The translations under genes were made by a program, and so were the position numbers. Positions 47,558 through 58,596 of a stretch of 64,000 nt of DNA are shown here, in pieces. The stretch is taken from positions 358,062 through 422,061 of the forward strand of contig JAAXNY010000019.1 of the NCBI GenBank assembly GCA_013420905.1, written 5' to 3'. The notes under the pieces are model-generated. The model made no database searches. It saw only the letters and a program-made list of their open reading frames with translations, and was not told the origin of the DNA. Source of the stretch: Collybia mongolica (lineage: Eukaryota > Basidiomycota > Agaricomycetes > Agaricales > Clitocybaceae). The first letter of the stretch is position 1. Each line of letters opens with the position of its first letter.

Positions 47558-49623
47558 ATGCACCTGCTTCACCGCCTGCCGCTTCTGACCCTCTTGTCAT
47601 CCGCCACGCTCCATGTCGCATATGCTGGTCCACCACTGAACATAACGTTCCCCGAAAAGCCCCCAGCAAGCTCTCAAAACGTCGTAGACAGCAATTTTAT
47701 TGGGATCTCATGGGAGCTTAGTTCTTTTGACACCTTATGTACGTTCTCATATTCCCATTGTACCCTTCGCAAACCTAACCTCGAATGCGATATAGGGGGA
47801 CAGACCGTCGCCACAATCCCGCACGCAATGCAAAATTATCTCCACAATATTGTCGCCCGGCTGCAGCAACCTTTGCGTATACGTATTGGTGGGAACGGTA
47901 TGGACGGGTACGTCTCGCTATGATCCCTTGATTGCATCGTTCATTAATCTCACTGTGGTAGCTCAACCTACGTTCCGAAACAGAAGGCGTTCATCGAACA
48001 CACCGACCCCGACGCCTACTTCAACGACATGCCCGTCAACTTCGGCCCAGTCATGTTCGATGTGATGAACGCGATGTACGACACCGTTGGCCCAATGCAA
48101 TTCACGATAGGCCTGAGCATGCGCACGCCTCACGATTTCAGAAATGTCGTAACGTTGGCGAAGGCCGCACATGAGAAATTGGGCGATCGTTTGGATGCGA
48201 TGCTCCTCGGGAATGTGAGTCCTTTCAGTCGGTCTTCTATGTACCAAACCTGAATTTCGTTCGAAGGAACCTGATCTATATGCTGGACACGGAGAACGCG
48301 ATGCCTACGACGTTCCGACCTACGTACGTTACTTCGGCGCCTCATGTCTGAAGTGTTTTCAACTTGTATAAAGGTCAAGGAGATTGGAGACGCTCTTGAC
48401 CACTTGCGGGATGCGAAAGTTATGGATAGACCTATTATTGGTGGACCCACCATTTGCTGTGGATGGTATGTCACACTATTATTCTTGGGAGCGCTGCTGA
48501 TCCTTGAATAGGAACCTGTCAACCATCCTTGACGCCGGACTCGACAAATATCTGTATAAACACTACACGTTCGTGACTATCCTTTAGGTCACCTCTGTCC
48601 ATTCTCATTCAGGCTACGTTTTTAGCGTTCAACGCTATCCTCAACATAATTGCGGCGGACCAAATGAGAAGAACACTAATCTCACGTATTATCTCTCACA
48701 CATGAACGGTACGTCAGATAATTTTGCCATGACTTCGCACTTACAAGATGCCTGGATAGTTGCACCTTTCCTCAACTGGCAGCAAGCGGGAATGGCAAGG
48801 GCTCAGGAGCTGGACATGCCCGTCCTTCTGACGGAGTACAATAGTGTAGCATGTGGTGGATCGAACATCTCATCTACGGTGCGTTATACATCTCGGTCTT
48901 TGCGAAAATACCTGATTATATTGATCGTAGTTCGGCGCTGGTCTCTGGGCTGTCGACGTTGGTCTCAAAGCTGCAGCCGTCAACTATTCCGCCGTATTCC
49001 TTCACACCCGCGAGCACGACATCACCTATAACCTCTTCGACCCACCCACACCCGAGACTTCGATGGAACCAGGTTGGATCACGGGCTCAACCTACTACTC
49101 CGCCCTCTTCCTCGCAGAAGTCGCCGCGGCAGAAGGGAGCATCATTGTTGACCTCAACCTCAACAACTCGAACTCGAACCCTGAGGCGCTCGCCGCTGCG
49201 TATGGGATCTACGATAACGGAGGGACGGAGCGGGGCAAACTCGCGCTGCTCAACTTCGCCGACAAGCAGCCCCAAGTTTACAACGTGCCTGCTGGGATCT
49301 CAAGCACGGTGCAGGTGCGTATCCTCACTGCGCCGGAAGTCCTCGAGAGGAAGAATATCTCGTGGGCAGGGCAGACGGTTGGAAATAATGGTGATTTGCA
49401 AGGTAATCAGACGACGCGGACGGTGAAATGTGCTGATGGTTGTGAAATCGAGGTTCCTGGCCCCGGTGCCGCCCTCGTTTTCCTTGGTAGCTCCCGAATT
49501 TTCACGGGCAATTCGTCTATCGCAGGGATTGGTGGATACATCTCAAGTGCGAGGGCTCCGTCGTTGCCACTGTGGGGTCTCTCGTCAGTGCTAGTGACGC
49601 TGTCAATGTGGCTCGCACTATAA
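47558..49623 (+). CDS. GH79 family glycosidase (beta-glucuronidase-like), GPI-type C-terminus, one frameshift
   Basis: Nine exons: 47558-47738, 47796-47907, 47963-48214, 48267-48323, 48374-48465, 48512-48568, 48626-48708, 48748-48878, 48931-49623. A signal peptide (LLHRLPLLTLLSSATLHVAYA) leads into family-79 motifs: FIGISWELSSFDTL, RIRIGGNGMDG, the candidate acid/base region LGNEPDLYAGHG, and the candidate nucleophile region PVLLTEYNSVACGG. The C-terminal GH79C beta domain follows, then a Ser/Gly-rich linker and a hydrophobic tail (LPLWGLSSVLVTLSMWLAL), which fits a GPI anchor. All junctions keep phase, but inside exon 3, near 47975-47990, one base is missing. STYVP and QKAFIEHTDPDAYF are in different frames and the exon total is one short of a multiple of three. 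Such enzymes remove glucuronic acid from fungal or plant cell-wall glycans. If the deletion is real this is a recent pseudogene. Confidence 0.85.
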
Positions 49624-49781
49624 CCAATAATACCGCCCCCTCGAGAAAATTTGCGGAGCTGGTAGTGTTTACTCACAAAAATATTAGTAACGAGTCCTAA
49701 TAATCTAATAATCTAATAATCTGATCCAAAGAAACTCACGTGAGTTTCCAGTGCTGCAGTGTTTAGGGTTAGGGTGGACGA

Positions 49782-49808
49782 CAACAAAAACGCGAAGCGT
49801 TTTTGTTG
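49782..49808. repeat. Perfect 12 bp stem hairpin
   Basis: CAACAAAAACGC at 49782-49793 and its exact reverse complement at 49797-49808 are separated by GAA. It lies at the left edge of the subtelomeric repeat field, next to a telomere-like motif. Confidence 0.85.
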
Positions 49809-50158
49809 GAGGATTTAGTTGAGTAAGGGAAAGTTACCGATAAGGATCGATGGAGGAGACCACCGGTCGGATCCTTTCGTCTTTTAAGACTCTTCAGATC
49901 GGTTTTAGGGTGTATACGGGTTGCTGCGGACTTTAGCTTTGTTCCGAAGTTAGGCTAAAGTCGGGATACTTAGTCATCTACCTGTCAGAGGCGGCCAATG
50001 GCCATTTGCGCGCATGACAGATGCGCAGTCGCTTCCATAGCGTCTGGCAGATCGGAATAGAACACGACATCGCCGAAGCGGGTTATGGGGGGTTTGGCTA
50101 GGGACTTTGTAGGGATTTCCCCAGGGATTCTCTAGGGATGGCTAGGGATGGAGCAGGG

Positions 50159-50254
50159 ATGGCCAGAGATAGAGGTGGGATGAGGCAGGGATGGCTAGGG
50201 ATAGAGGTGGGATGAGGCAGGGATGGCTTGAGATAGAGGTGGGGTGGAGTGGGG
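50159..50254. repeat. 32 bp minisatellite, three units
   Basis: Units 50159-50190, 50191-50222 and 50223-50254 share GATGGC..GAGATAGAGGTGGG and drift to the right. It is G-rich on this strand and leads into the palindrome array. Confidence 0.75.
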
Positions 50255-50329
50255 ATTGGATAAAGTAGAGGTACTTAGATGCACATATATCTACAGGTGG
50301 CTAGATCTAATTGGATGGGTGGAACAATA

Positions 50330-52040
50330 CTCAGAATGTGAGGCTCCAGGAGCCTCACTTTGGAGAGCACATTATATGTGCGTGTATCTAGATGTATTAT
50401 AGAAGAGGTACTCTGAAATGCGAGGCTCCTGGAGCCTCGCTTTGGAGAGCACATCACATGTATGTGTATCTATATATATTATAGAGTAGATACTCATAAA
50501 TGCGAGGCTCCAGGAGCCTCGCTTTGGAGAGGACATTTGATCTGTGTTTATCTAAATGTATAATGCAGGAGGTACTCAGGAATGCGAGGCTCCTGGAGCC
50601 TCGCTTTGGAGAGCACTTTACATGTGTGTGTATCTAAATATGTTATGGAGGAGGTACTGAGAAATGCGAGGCTCCTGGAGCCTCGCTTTGGAGAGCACAA
50701 GAGATGTGTGTGTATCTATTTATATTATAGAGGAGGTACTGAGAAATGCGAGGCTCCTGGAGCCTCGGTTTGGAGAGTACATCAGATCAGTGTGTATCTA
50801 AATATATTGTGGCAGAGGTACTCTGAAATGCGAGGCTCCTGGAGCCTCGGTTTGGAGAGCACATTACATCTGTGGGTATCCAAATATATTGTGGAGGAGG
50901 TACTCAGAAATGCGAGGCTCCTGGAGCCTCGCTTTGGAGAGCACATTATATGTGTGTATATCTAGATGTATTATGGAGGATACTCTGAAATGCGAGGCTC
51001 CTGGAGCCTCGGTTTGGAGAGTACATCAGATCAGTGTGTATCTAAATATATTGTGGCAGAGGTACTCTGAAATGCGAGGCTCCTGGAGCCTCGCTTTGGA
51101 GAGCACATGAGATGTGTGGGTATCTATTTATATTATAGAGGAGGTACTGAGAAATGCGAGGCTCCTGGAGCCTCGCTTTGGAGAGCACTTGACATGTGTG
51201 TGTATCTAGGTGTATAAAGGAGGAGGTACTCTGAAATGCGAGGCTCCTGGAGCCTCGCTTTGGAGAGCACATTATATGTGTGTATATCTAGATGTATTAT
51301 GGAGGATACTCTGAAATGCGAGGCTCCTGGAGCCTCGCTTTGGAGAGTACATCAGATCAGTGTGTATCTAAATATATTGTGGCAGAGGTACTCTGAAATG
51401 CGAGGCTCCTGGAGCCTCGGTTTGGAGAGCACTTGACATGTGTGTATCTAAATATATTTTGGAGGAAGTGCTCTGAAATGCGAGGCTCCTGGAGCCTCGC
51501 TTTGGAGAGCACATTACATCTTGTGTGTATCTAAATATATTATGGAGGAGGTACTCAGGAATGCGAGGCTCCTGGAGCCTCGGTTTGGAGAGTACATCAG
51601 ATCTATGGGTACCTAAATATATTATAGAGGAGGTACTCTGAAATGCGAGGCTCCTGGAGCCTCGTTTTGGAGAGCACTTGACATGTGTGTATCCTAAGAT
51701 GTTATGGAGGAGGTACTCTGAAATGCGAGGCTCCTGGAGCCTCGCTTTGGAGAGTGCTTGACATGTGTGTATCTAAATATATTATGGAGGAAGTGCTCAG
51801 AAATGCGAGGCTCCTGGAGCCTCACTTTGGAGAGTACAGTACATCAGTTCTGTGTGTATCTAAATGTGTTGTGGATGAGGTACTCTGAAATGCGAGGCTC
51901 CTGGAGCCTCGCTTTGGAGAGCACATTACATCTGTGTGTATCTAAATATTTTATGCAGGAGGTACTGAGAAATGCGAGGCTCCTGGAGCCTCGCTTTGGA
52001 GAGCACATCACATGTGTGTGTATCCAGATATATTATGCAG
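50330..52040 (+). repeat. Tandem array: 21 direct ~82 bp units, each with a near-perfect palindrome
   Basis: Each unit has the core GCGAGGCTCCTGGAGCCTCGC or a single-base variant: two 10-base arms around one odd base. This is followed by TTTGGAGAGCAC, a variable ~10 bp, a GTGTATCTA..TATATT AT-rich part and GGAGGAGGTACTCTGAAAT before the next core. Cores recur at about 50341, 50422, 50504, 50586 and so on to 51976, spacing 80-85 bp (21 counted). 82 is not a multiple of three, so the open frames crossing it, reading RGSWSLALEST-like peptides in alternating frames, are by-products. The array is not coding. Confidence 0.92.
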
Positions 52041-52480
52041 GAGAGCCTCGCATTTCTGGGTACCTCCTCCACAGTATATATAGACACACTCTCAGAAGTG
52101 AGGCTCCAGGAGCCTCGCATTTCTGAGCATTTCCTCCATAATATATTTAGATACACACATGTCAAGCGCTCTCCAAAGCGAGGCTCCAGGAGCCTCGCAT
52201 TTCAGAGTACTTCCTCTATAATATATTTAGGTACCCATAGATCTGATGTGGTCTGCAAAACGAGGCTCCAGGAGCCTCATATTTATGCATACCTCTTCCA
52301 ACATATATGTAGATACATACACGTGTGAGATACTCGCAGAACGAGGCTCTAGGAGCCTCACATTTCATAGTATTACTTCCTATTTACACATGTAATGATC
52401 CTATTTATCTACGGATTGGATTCTCCAAGGAGCGAGGCTCGTGGAACCTCGCGTTTTGCTCCTGTGGTATGACTGAGAAT
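52041..52480 (-). repeat. Inverted continuation of the ~82 bp palindrome array
   Basis: From about 52041 the same unit runs in the opposite direction: a truncated core (GAGCCTCGCATTTCTG), then four cores near 52101, 52181, 52262 and 52343 with the odd central base as A instead of T, and a degenerate one near 52431. The spacing stays ~81 bp. The array is therefore a long inverted repeat with its turning point near 52.04 kb. Confidence 0.88.
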
Positions 52481-52559
52481 CTGCAGAGTCAGTTACAAAC
52501 CGTCTAAATCCGACGCTCGACGCACCTCAAGAAGATGTACATACTTACTTCTGACCACC

Positions 52560-53930
52560 AATATTGAGGCTCGTGGAGCCTCGCATGTTGTGCATTCAGT
52601 TTTACTGATGTTTCGGGAGTGGGCTAGACAAAAAGCAGACATTTCGAGGCTCGACGAGCCTCGAAAGGTAGACTTATACCCGGCAACAACAGACTGGCCC
52701 AAGGCGGTAAGAATTAATGTGTTGCCAGTGTAACTGTGAGGCTCAGCAAACCTCTGGAATGACGCCTTGTAGCCAAGGCGTCTAAAGTGGTTCATGAGAA
52801 TAAGTGGACCCTACTCAAAAGCAAAGGAGACTCACCGTGAATTTATTTCGAAAGGGTTGGGTAAGAGGTTGACTTCAGCTAATGGCCGGCACATGTGGTA
52901 GAGTTCTGGGGGGGGGATTGTAAGCGTTTAATCCAGGTGGGGGTCTTCGAGGCTCGTCGAGCCTCTAAAGCAATGTACTATGAGTGAACAACTTAACCTG
53001 GCTTGTAAATGGAGGGGTTGATCCATCGGCGCGATAATCATGAGCCTCAATGCATCTCGAAAGCGATTGAAGAGTACTACTCAACCACTCACATCTAGGC
53101 ATGACCCCCGACCGGCAGTCGAGACCAAGAGTAGTCAATCCAGATCATAAACTAAAGGTGGGACGTAAGTGGACGGGTTTAGCTCAATTGCGAGGTTCGA
53201 CGAGCCCCGAAAATGACCTACCTGTTTGTATTACACAGGAGCACAGCAGGTTAGGTTAGGTTAAGAGAAGCGAGATCCTGTCGAGTACGCGTATCATATC
53301 AGTGAAAGCGAAATGCATATAAGAAAACAATTTTGCATACTTTTCACGTGGTAGCATTGAGAGTAAGAAGTGAGGCTCGTGGAGCCTCGCATTTCATTCA
53401 TCGGAGTTTACTGGGTATTGAGAGTAAGAATGCGAGGCTCGTCGAGCCTCTCCTTTCCCTCACTAGTGTTCACCAGACGTTGAGAGGAAGAATCCATGGA
53501 GTCATATTTCATTCTTCGGCATTTACTGGGTGTGAGAGTAAGAATACGAGGCTCGTCGAGCCTCGCCTTTCCTTCGCTGATGTTTTCCGGACATTGAGAT
53601 GAGGAATGCGTGAGTCTCGCATTACATTCTTTGGCATTTACCGGGTGTTGAGAGTAAAAATACGAGGCTCGTCGAGCCTCGCCTTTCCTTCACTGGCGTT
53701 TACTGGGCATTTAGAGGACGATATATTTACTGGGTGTAAGGAAGGGAGGCTTAGATTATGAGCAGAGTATTTTCGAGGCTCGACGAGCCTCGGAATGTGT
53801 GCTTACCTCTGAACTTGCACAGCCACTTTGTCGCTTAATAGTACTTTTTAACTCAACTCAATTTGCCAAAGAGGGTTAGGGATAGGGATAGGGACAGCAA
53901 TATCTATTTTCACTAACCGCAAAAAGGGCC
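52560..53930. repeat. Subtelomeric repeat block A with GAGGCTCG(T/A)CGAGCCTC palindromes
   Basis: The core changes to arms ending in CG instead of CC (examples near 52644, 52950, 53370, 53430, 53550, 53664 and 53774), separated by ~75-120 bp carrying TTTACTGGGTGTTGAGAGTAA-like text (20 bases or fewer conserved). From about 52800 to 53900 this block is repeated, diverged, at 54720-56000. It ends with telomere-like GAGGGTTAGGGATAGGG. Confidence 0.85.
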
Positions 53931-54719
53931 TACCCTGTAATTAGACTACTACAAAGATAAGAGTCGAAGACTTACAATTTAGTATGTCTTCATCATCTGT
54001 GCCGTCGTCGCCGATGCTCGGAACTTTGGCGATACACTCCTGTTTCCATGAGTACCTAGGTTTATTGTCCGCGAACGAGGAAACGTACCTGGCAGTACCA
54101 GACCCAACAACAGTCACAGGTCAAGAGGTACGGTTCACGCACCGCAGGATGCTCGAGACAGATCTTGAAGAATTAAGAGGATAACGGGGATGGGATAAAT
54201 CGAAACTCACGAGGCACTCAGTGTGTTCGCGCCACTGAGGATCCTATAAAATATAAGCCGGAAATAATAAAACAGATTGAATATAACTTACTGTTTTCTC
54301 GTTGTTTACAAAGCGCTGGGCCAACTGCGATGTTGGAAGGCCAGCTCGGAAAATGGAATTCATAAGGATCTCGAGGAGGAATAAGTCCTGATATCATAAA
54401 ATATAAGGACCAATTTTCCTTGTATACCTTCGCCCGTGATAAGACGCCAACGAAAACGGGCGGGAGGAGAAGGCGGAATGTCGAGACCCATGTTATGTTA
54501 CGCGCAACCACGGGCATTGGAGTTGTAGTAGTGGTGGTGGTGGTAGTGAGAGAGTGTGATGATCGGGATATAAGAACGGCGGCTTGAAATGAGTTATAGC
54601 GCTTAGGTAAAAAGTAAGCTTAAGGTGGTGGTGACGGTCAGAGATGGATAATAATGTTAACTAGACGGTTTGAAATAAGTTATAATGTACTTAGGTAGAG
54701 CATTAGTCATACGAAATTA
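53931..54719. other. Spacer between the two duplicate blocks
   Basis: About 790 bases lacking the palindrome. A 66-codon frame at 53984-54184 starting MSSSSVPSSPMLGTLAIHSC is the only protein-like piece, but it has no recognised family and no splice continuation is evident. A TGGTGG run is present near 54.53 kb. Confidence 0.5.
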
Positions 54720-56010
54720 ATAGATGGGTGCTACTCGAAAGCGAAGGAGACTCACCGCGAGTTCATTTCGTAAGAGTCGGGCGAGAGGTGGACTTCAGCT
54801 AAAGGTCGGCACATACAGTAGACAGTAGAAACCTGCGGTAGATAGTGAGGGTTTATCCTGTAGATATTCGAGGCTCGTCGAACCTCAAAGGTGACGAACG
54901 CGCCATGAATCGTTCACTTGTTGTACTGGCATCAAGAAATATCTTGAGGGGTTGGCGCTGATCATACTTTTCACGCGATGAGCCGCTCACGTCTAGGCGT
55001 GACCCTCGACCGGCAGTCGCAACAGCGCATCCCATACACAGGGATCAATCCAGATAATGAATCTAAGGTGGGTCGTAAGTGGAGAAGTTTACCCAACCGC
55101 GAGGCTCGACGAGCCCCGAAAGTGACTTACCTATCCGAACTCCATAGGAACACGGAAGGCTGGGGTATTAAGAAATGGCGTTCTGTCAAGTGCGTGCGCC
55201 ATATTAGTGGAAGCGAAATACATACAAGAAACGATTCTGCTTACCTTTTTCGTGATAGCGCTGAGAGTAAGAAGTGAGGCTCGTGGAGCCTCGCATTTCA
55301 TTCATTGGAGTTTACTGGGTGTTGAGATGGAGAATGCGAGGCTCGTCGAGCCTCTCCTTTCCCTCACTGGTGTTCACCAGATGTTGAGAGGGGGAATGCA
55401 TGGAGTCATATTTCATTCTTCGGCGTTTACTGGGTATGAGAGTAAGAATACGAGGCTCGTCGAGCCTCGCCTTTCCTTCGCTGATGTTTTCCGGACATTG
55501 AGACAAGGAATGCGTGAGCCTCGCATTTCATTCTTTGGTGTTTACTGGGTGTTGAGAGTAAGAATGCGAGGCTCGCGGAGCCTCGCCTTCACTGGCGTTT
55601 ACTGGGCGTGGAGAGGAAGAATGCGTGAGCCTCGCGTTTCATTCTTTGGTGTTTGCTAGGTGTTGAGAGTAAAAATACGAGGCTCGTGGAGCCTCGCCTT
55701 CACTGGCATTTACTGGGCGTTGAGAGGAGGAATGCGTGAGCCCGCATTTCGCCTTTGGTGTTTACTGGGTGTTGAGAGTGAGAATACGAGGCTCGTCGAG
55801 CCTCGCCTTCATTGGCGTCTACTGGGCGTTGAGAGGATGATGTGTTTACTGGGGACAAGGAGGGGAGGTTTAGATTACGAGCAGAGTATTTTCGAGGCTC
55901 GACGAGCCTCGGAATGTGTGCTTACCTCTGGCCTTGCACAGCCACGTCGTCGCTTAATAGTACTTTTTAACTCGATTTGCCGACGAGGGTTAGAGTTAGG
56001 GATAGGGCTG
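54720..56010. repeat. Subtelomeric repeat block B (diverged duplicate of block A)
   Basis: Landmarks repeat in the same order as in block A: CTCACCG-GA-TT-ATTTCG near 54750 (52835 in A), GACTTCAGCTAA..GGCACAT, the GAGAGTAAGAAGTGAGGCTC start near 55262 (53358 in A), TCCATGGAGTCATATTTCAT-type text (near 55398), and GTACTTTTTAACTC near 55962 (53842 in A), followed by a telomere-like GAGGGTTAGAGTTAGGG. The offset is ~1.9 kb. B contains about three more palindrome units than A, so it has also expanded internally. Confidence 0.85.
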
Positions 56011-56249
56011 GGGGCCAGATCCAATTTTTTTCCGTAGGATATCTATTTTTAACGATTCGGCTATGAGACCTAACGAGCTTTAGATGAGGCATACCTTGGG
56101 ATTGACCGTCTGACGATCCGACGCGAAGCCAAGAAGAATACAGCTCCAGATATTTATATGCATATTCCTGATCAACCGGAAGTTGGGCGTAAGATTGTCG
56201 ATGCATAATTCAGGAATGTGTTTCTGGAACTACAATGGTAGTTAGTTAT

Positions 56250-58085
56250 ATTATATGAGGGTAGAGATGAGGCTCGACGAGCCTCGAAATGGCGCACCTA
56301 GAACTCGACAGATAAGGAACGATTCCGTTCAAGAGCCGCACACATTTCTGAACCTGGGCGCAGTCCTTGGTCGGCTGTCAGGTGCGGCGTCGTCTCATAC
56401 ATTGTGCTGTTTGCTACTGCGGGCTGCGAACAGGACTAACGACTTGTATTAGCAACTGATACAGTCATTTTCTACACATGATTCGATAAGATAATTAACT
56501 GAGTATGAATAATAGACTGAATATGTGCGTTATAGGTAGGTATGGAAACAAACAGGAAGAGTAGGAGTAGGATTGTATAGAAGTGAAGAGGATTCCCGCA
56601 CCTTTACTAACCCAGGAATACCGTGGATACACATCGGTAACCTATAAGTGTGGAGTATTAACTAGGAAGCATGTTAGACCATGCATGGGATGGTAACGAG
56701 GCTCGTGGAGCCTCGAAGATGGCATACCTTTTCTCCCAAGAATACCGCGGGTATGTCTTAGCAACACCGTCGGATTTGCATATTGACTATAAACAATGTT
56801 ACATTAGCGTTTCTACTTATGCAAACCAAGAACGCGCCTTGAGGCCCGAAATGACATACCATTCCTATGTGCGATCAAGAATACCGCGAGTATGTCTGAG
56901 TGGCGCTATAGAGTTTGCATATTGGCTGAAAACAAGTTTCGGTAAGCGTTGGAAAGTGAATGAGCAGGTAACAAGGCTCGTCGAGCCTCGAAAAGGTGTA
57001 CCTTTCCTATGTACGCACAAGAATACCGCAGGTATATCTTGGGGACGTCGTCAGGCATGAGTTTCGACTGAGAAGAAAAGCACATTACAAACAAGGTGAT
57101 AGTGAGGCTCGACGAACCTCGAAGATGAGTTCTTAGGCTAAAAATATCCCAAGGGTACTGAGCGTATGTGATGTTGATGCTGTAGGTTTCGGCTTAGACT
57201 GAAATATAAATCAGCGTTACGAGTTGACAGCGAGGCTCGCCGAGCATTAATGAGGCGCACCTTTCTCAACGTTAGCCTTAGCCCGGGGATGCCATTGGCA
57301 TCTCTTGGATAACGCCATAGAGTTTGGGGGTTTACTAGACAGAGGGTCAGTCCACGGAATATACAATCGCGAGGCTCTCGAGCTTCTGTGTGATGTACCT
57401 TTCGGTGTTGACTCTGACGCCGTAGGGTTTTGTGTTCAACTAGACAAAGGCTTTGGGTTAGCGTTAAGGCATAAACTGATTGATAGCGAGGTTCCTCGAG
57501 CCCCGAATGTGGCGTACCTTTTGCAAAATAAACATGCATTACAGGACGAGTGCTAGCCCCACAACTGGGCACTACAATTAGTGAGTTTCCTGAAAGGTAA
57601 TGAGGGTCAGTATGTGGAAGGACCGTTTGAGGCTCGTCGAGCCTCACAAACGAGACTTACCTCTCAACGCGCGGAACCACAGGCTAAAGTGGTTATTGGC
57701 TGAGAATCAGGTTAGTATTAGATTACAAACGAAGCAGGAGTGAGACTCGTCGAGCCTCGAAAAACATACCTTTTCAACCCGGAAACACAGCGGGTTAGTC
57801 CTGATAATACGGGGTTAGAGTTAGAGCGAACTTTATAATCGCCGAGCTTCAATGTGACATACCTTGTGCCCCTTCGAGTTTGAACCCAGGAAATGCTACG
57901 GATCCGCCTTAGTAATGCCGCTGGCCCCGGTCACTATTGGGCACGTACCGGCTGAAACTGAGGCTCGTCGAGCCCCGAACACAGCATGCCTTGTCTTAAC
58001 AGCAAAGTTTCTGGAGGTGGTATCAGTCGGTATGTGCAAAGAACATTTACGAGACTCGTCGAGTCTCGCAAATCAGACTCACCCC
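56250..58085. repeat. Dispersed, decaying palindrome units
   Basis: About a dozen cores at roughly 56268, 56698, 56976, 57103, 57231, 57369, 57487, 57629, 57742, 57843, 57958 and 58050 are spaced mostly 95-140 bp apart. Each is followed ~10-15 bases later by a TACCT or CACCT word and often AAGAATACCGC. Many cores have lost arm symmetry (GAGGCTCGCCGAGCATTAA, GAGGTTCCTCGAGCCCC) while others keep it through paired changes (GAGACTCGTCGAGTCTC). No coding sequence recognised. Confidence 0.8.
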
Positions 58086-58596
58086 TCAAGGTAGAGCGGG
58101 TTTGGTTTGGTTTCGGTCCATCGGCTTGTAGTGACACGCGTACAAGTACTACCTGATACGTTGTCTCGGGTCGAGGCCGGTGGATGCGACGCAGAGGTAC
58201 TACCTGCTGCGCTGCGCGGTCGAGCGGTGGTGGTGGCCAGAGAAAGAGCTTGATGACGCGGCGTTGTCGGGTAGGGTACGCGTGGTTGTGGTCGAACGCG
58301 ATCGTTGTCTTGGCGGATATCAACAAAGCCATCACGTGACCGTGGGCAGTTACCATTAACGTTTGCTGACTTGTTCTCATGACATATCATCCCAATCGCT
58401 CTCCGCCACAACCTCGCTCGCCTCAAGACGTCGACAACCATGCATGGGTAGTACTCATGCGGGTTACGGGTCAAGTACGCGGGTAGTACCCTGTACTTGG
58501 CCCCTTATCTTGGAGAACTGGAACGGAATCGAGGTGCGTGGGCCATCTCCCGAACGGTGAGCCATTTGCGCACGAACGGTGGGTATCGGCGTTAAC
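58086..58596. other. GC-rich spacer before the BTB gene
   Basis: About 510 bases free of the palindromic repeat. It probably includes the promoter of the BTB gene. Nothing else recognised. Confidence 0.45.

Larger units (their letters stand above)
49624..50329. other. Boundary between the last accessory gene and the subtelomeric repeat field
   Basis: It holds short AT-rich repeats (TAATCTAATAATCTAATAATC at ~49.70 kb, about 20 bases), a telomere-like GTTTAGGGTTAGGG at ~49.76 kb, a perfect hairpin and a 32 bp minisatellite (listed separately). No gene. Confidence 0.6.

Noticed and set aside
50582..52328. Open frames of 60-127 codons with RGSWSLALEST-type repeats on both strands
   Set aside because: They arise from the palindromic satellite core. 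The 82 bp unit is not a multiple of three, so frames rotate and cannot encode a repeated protein.
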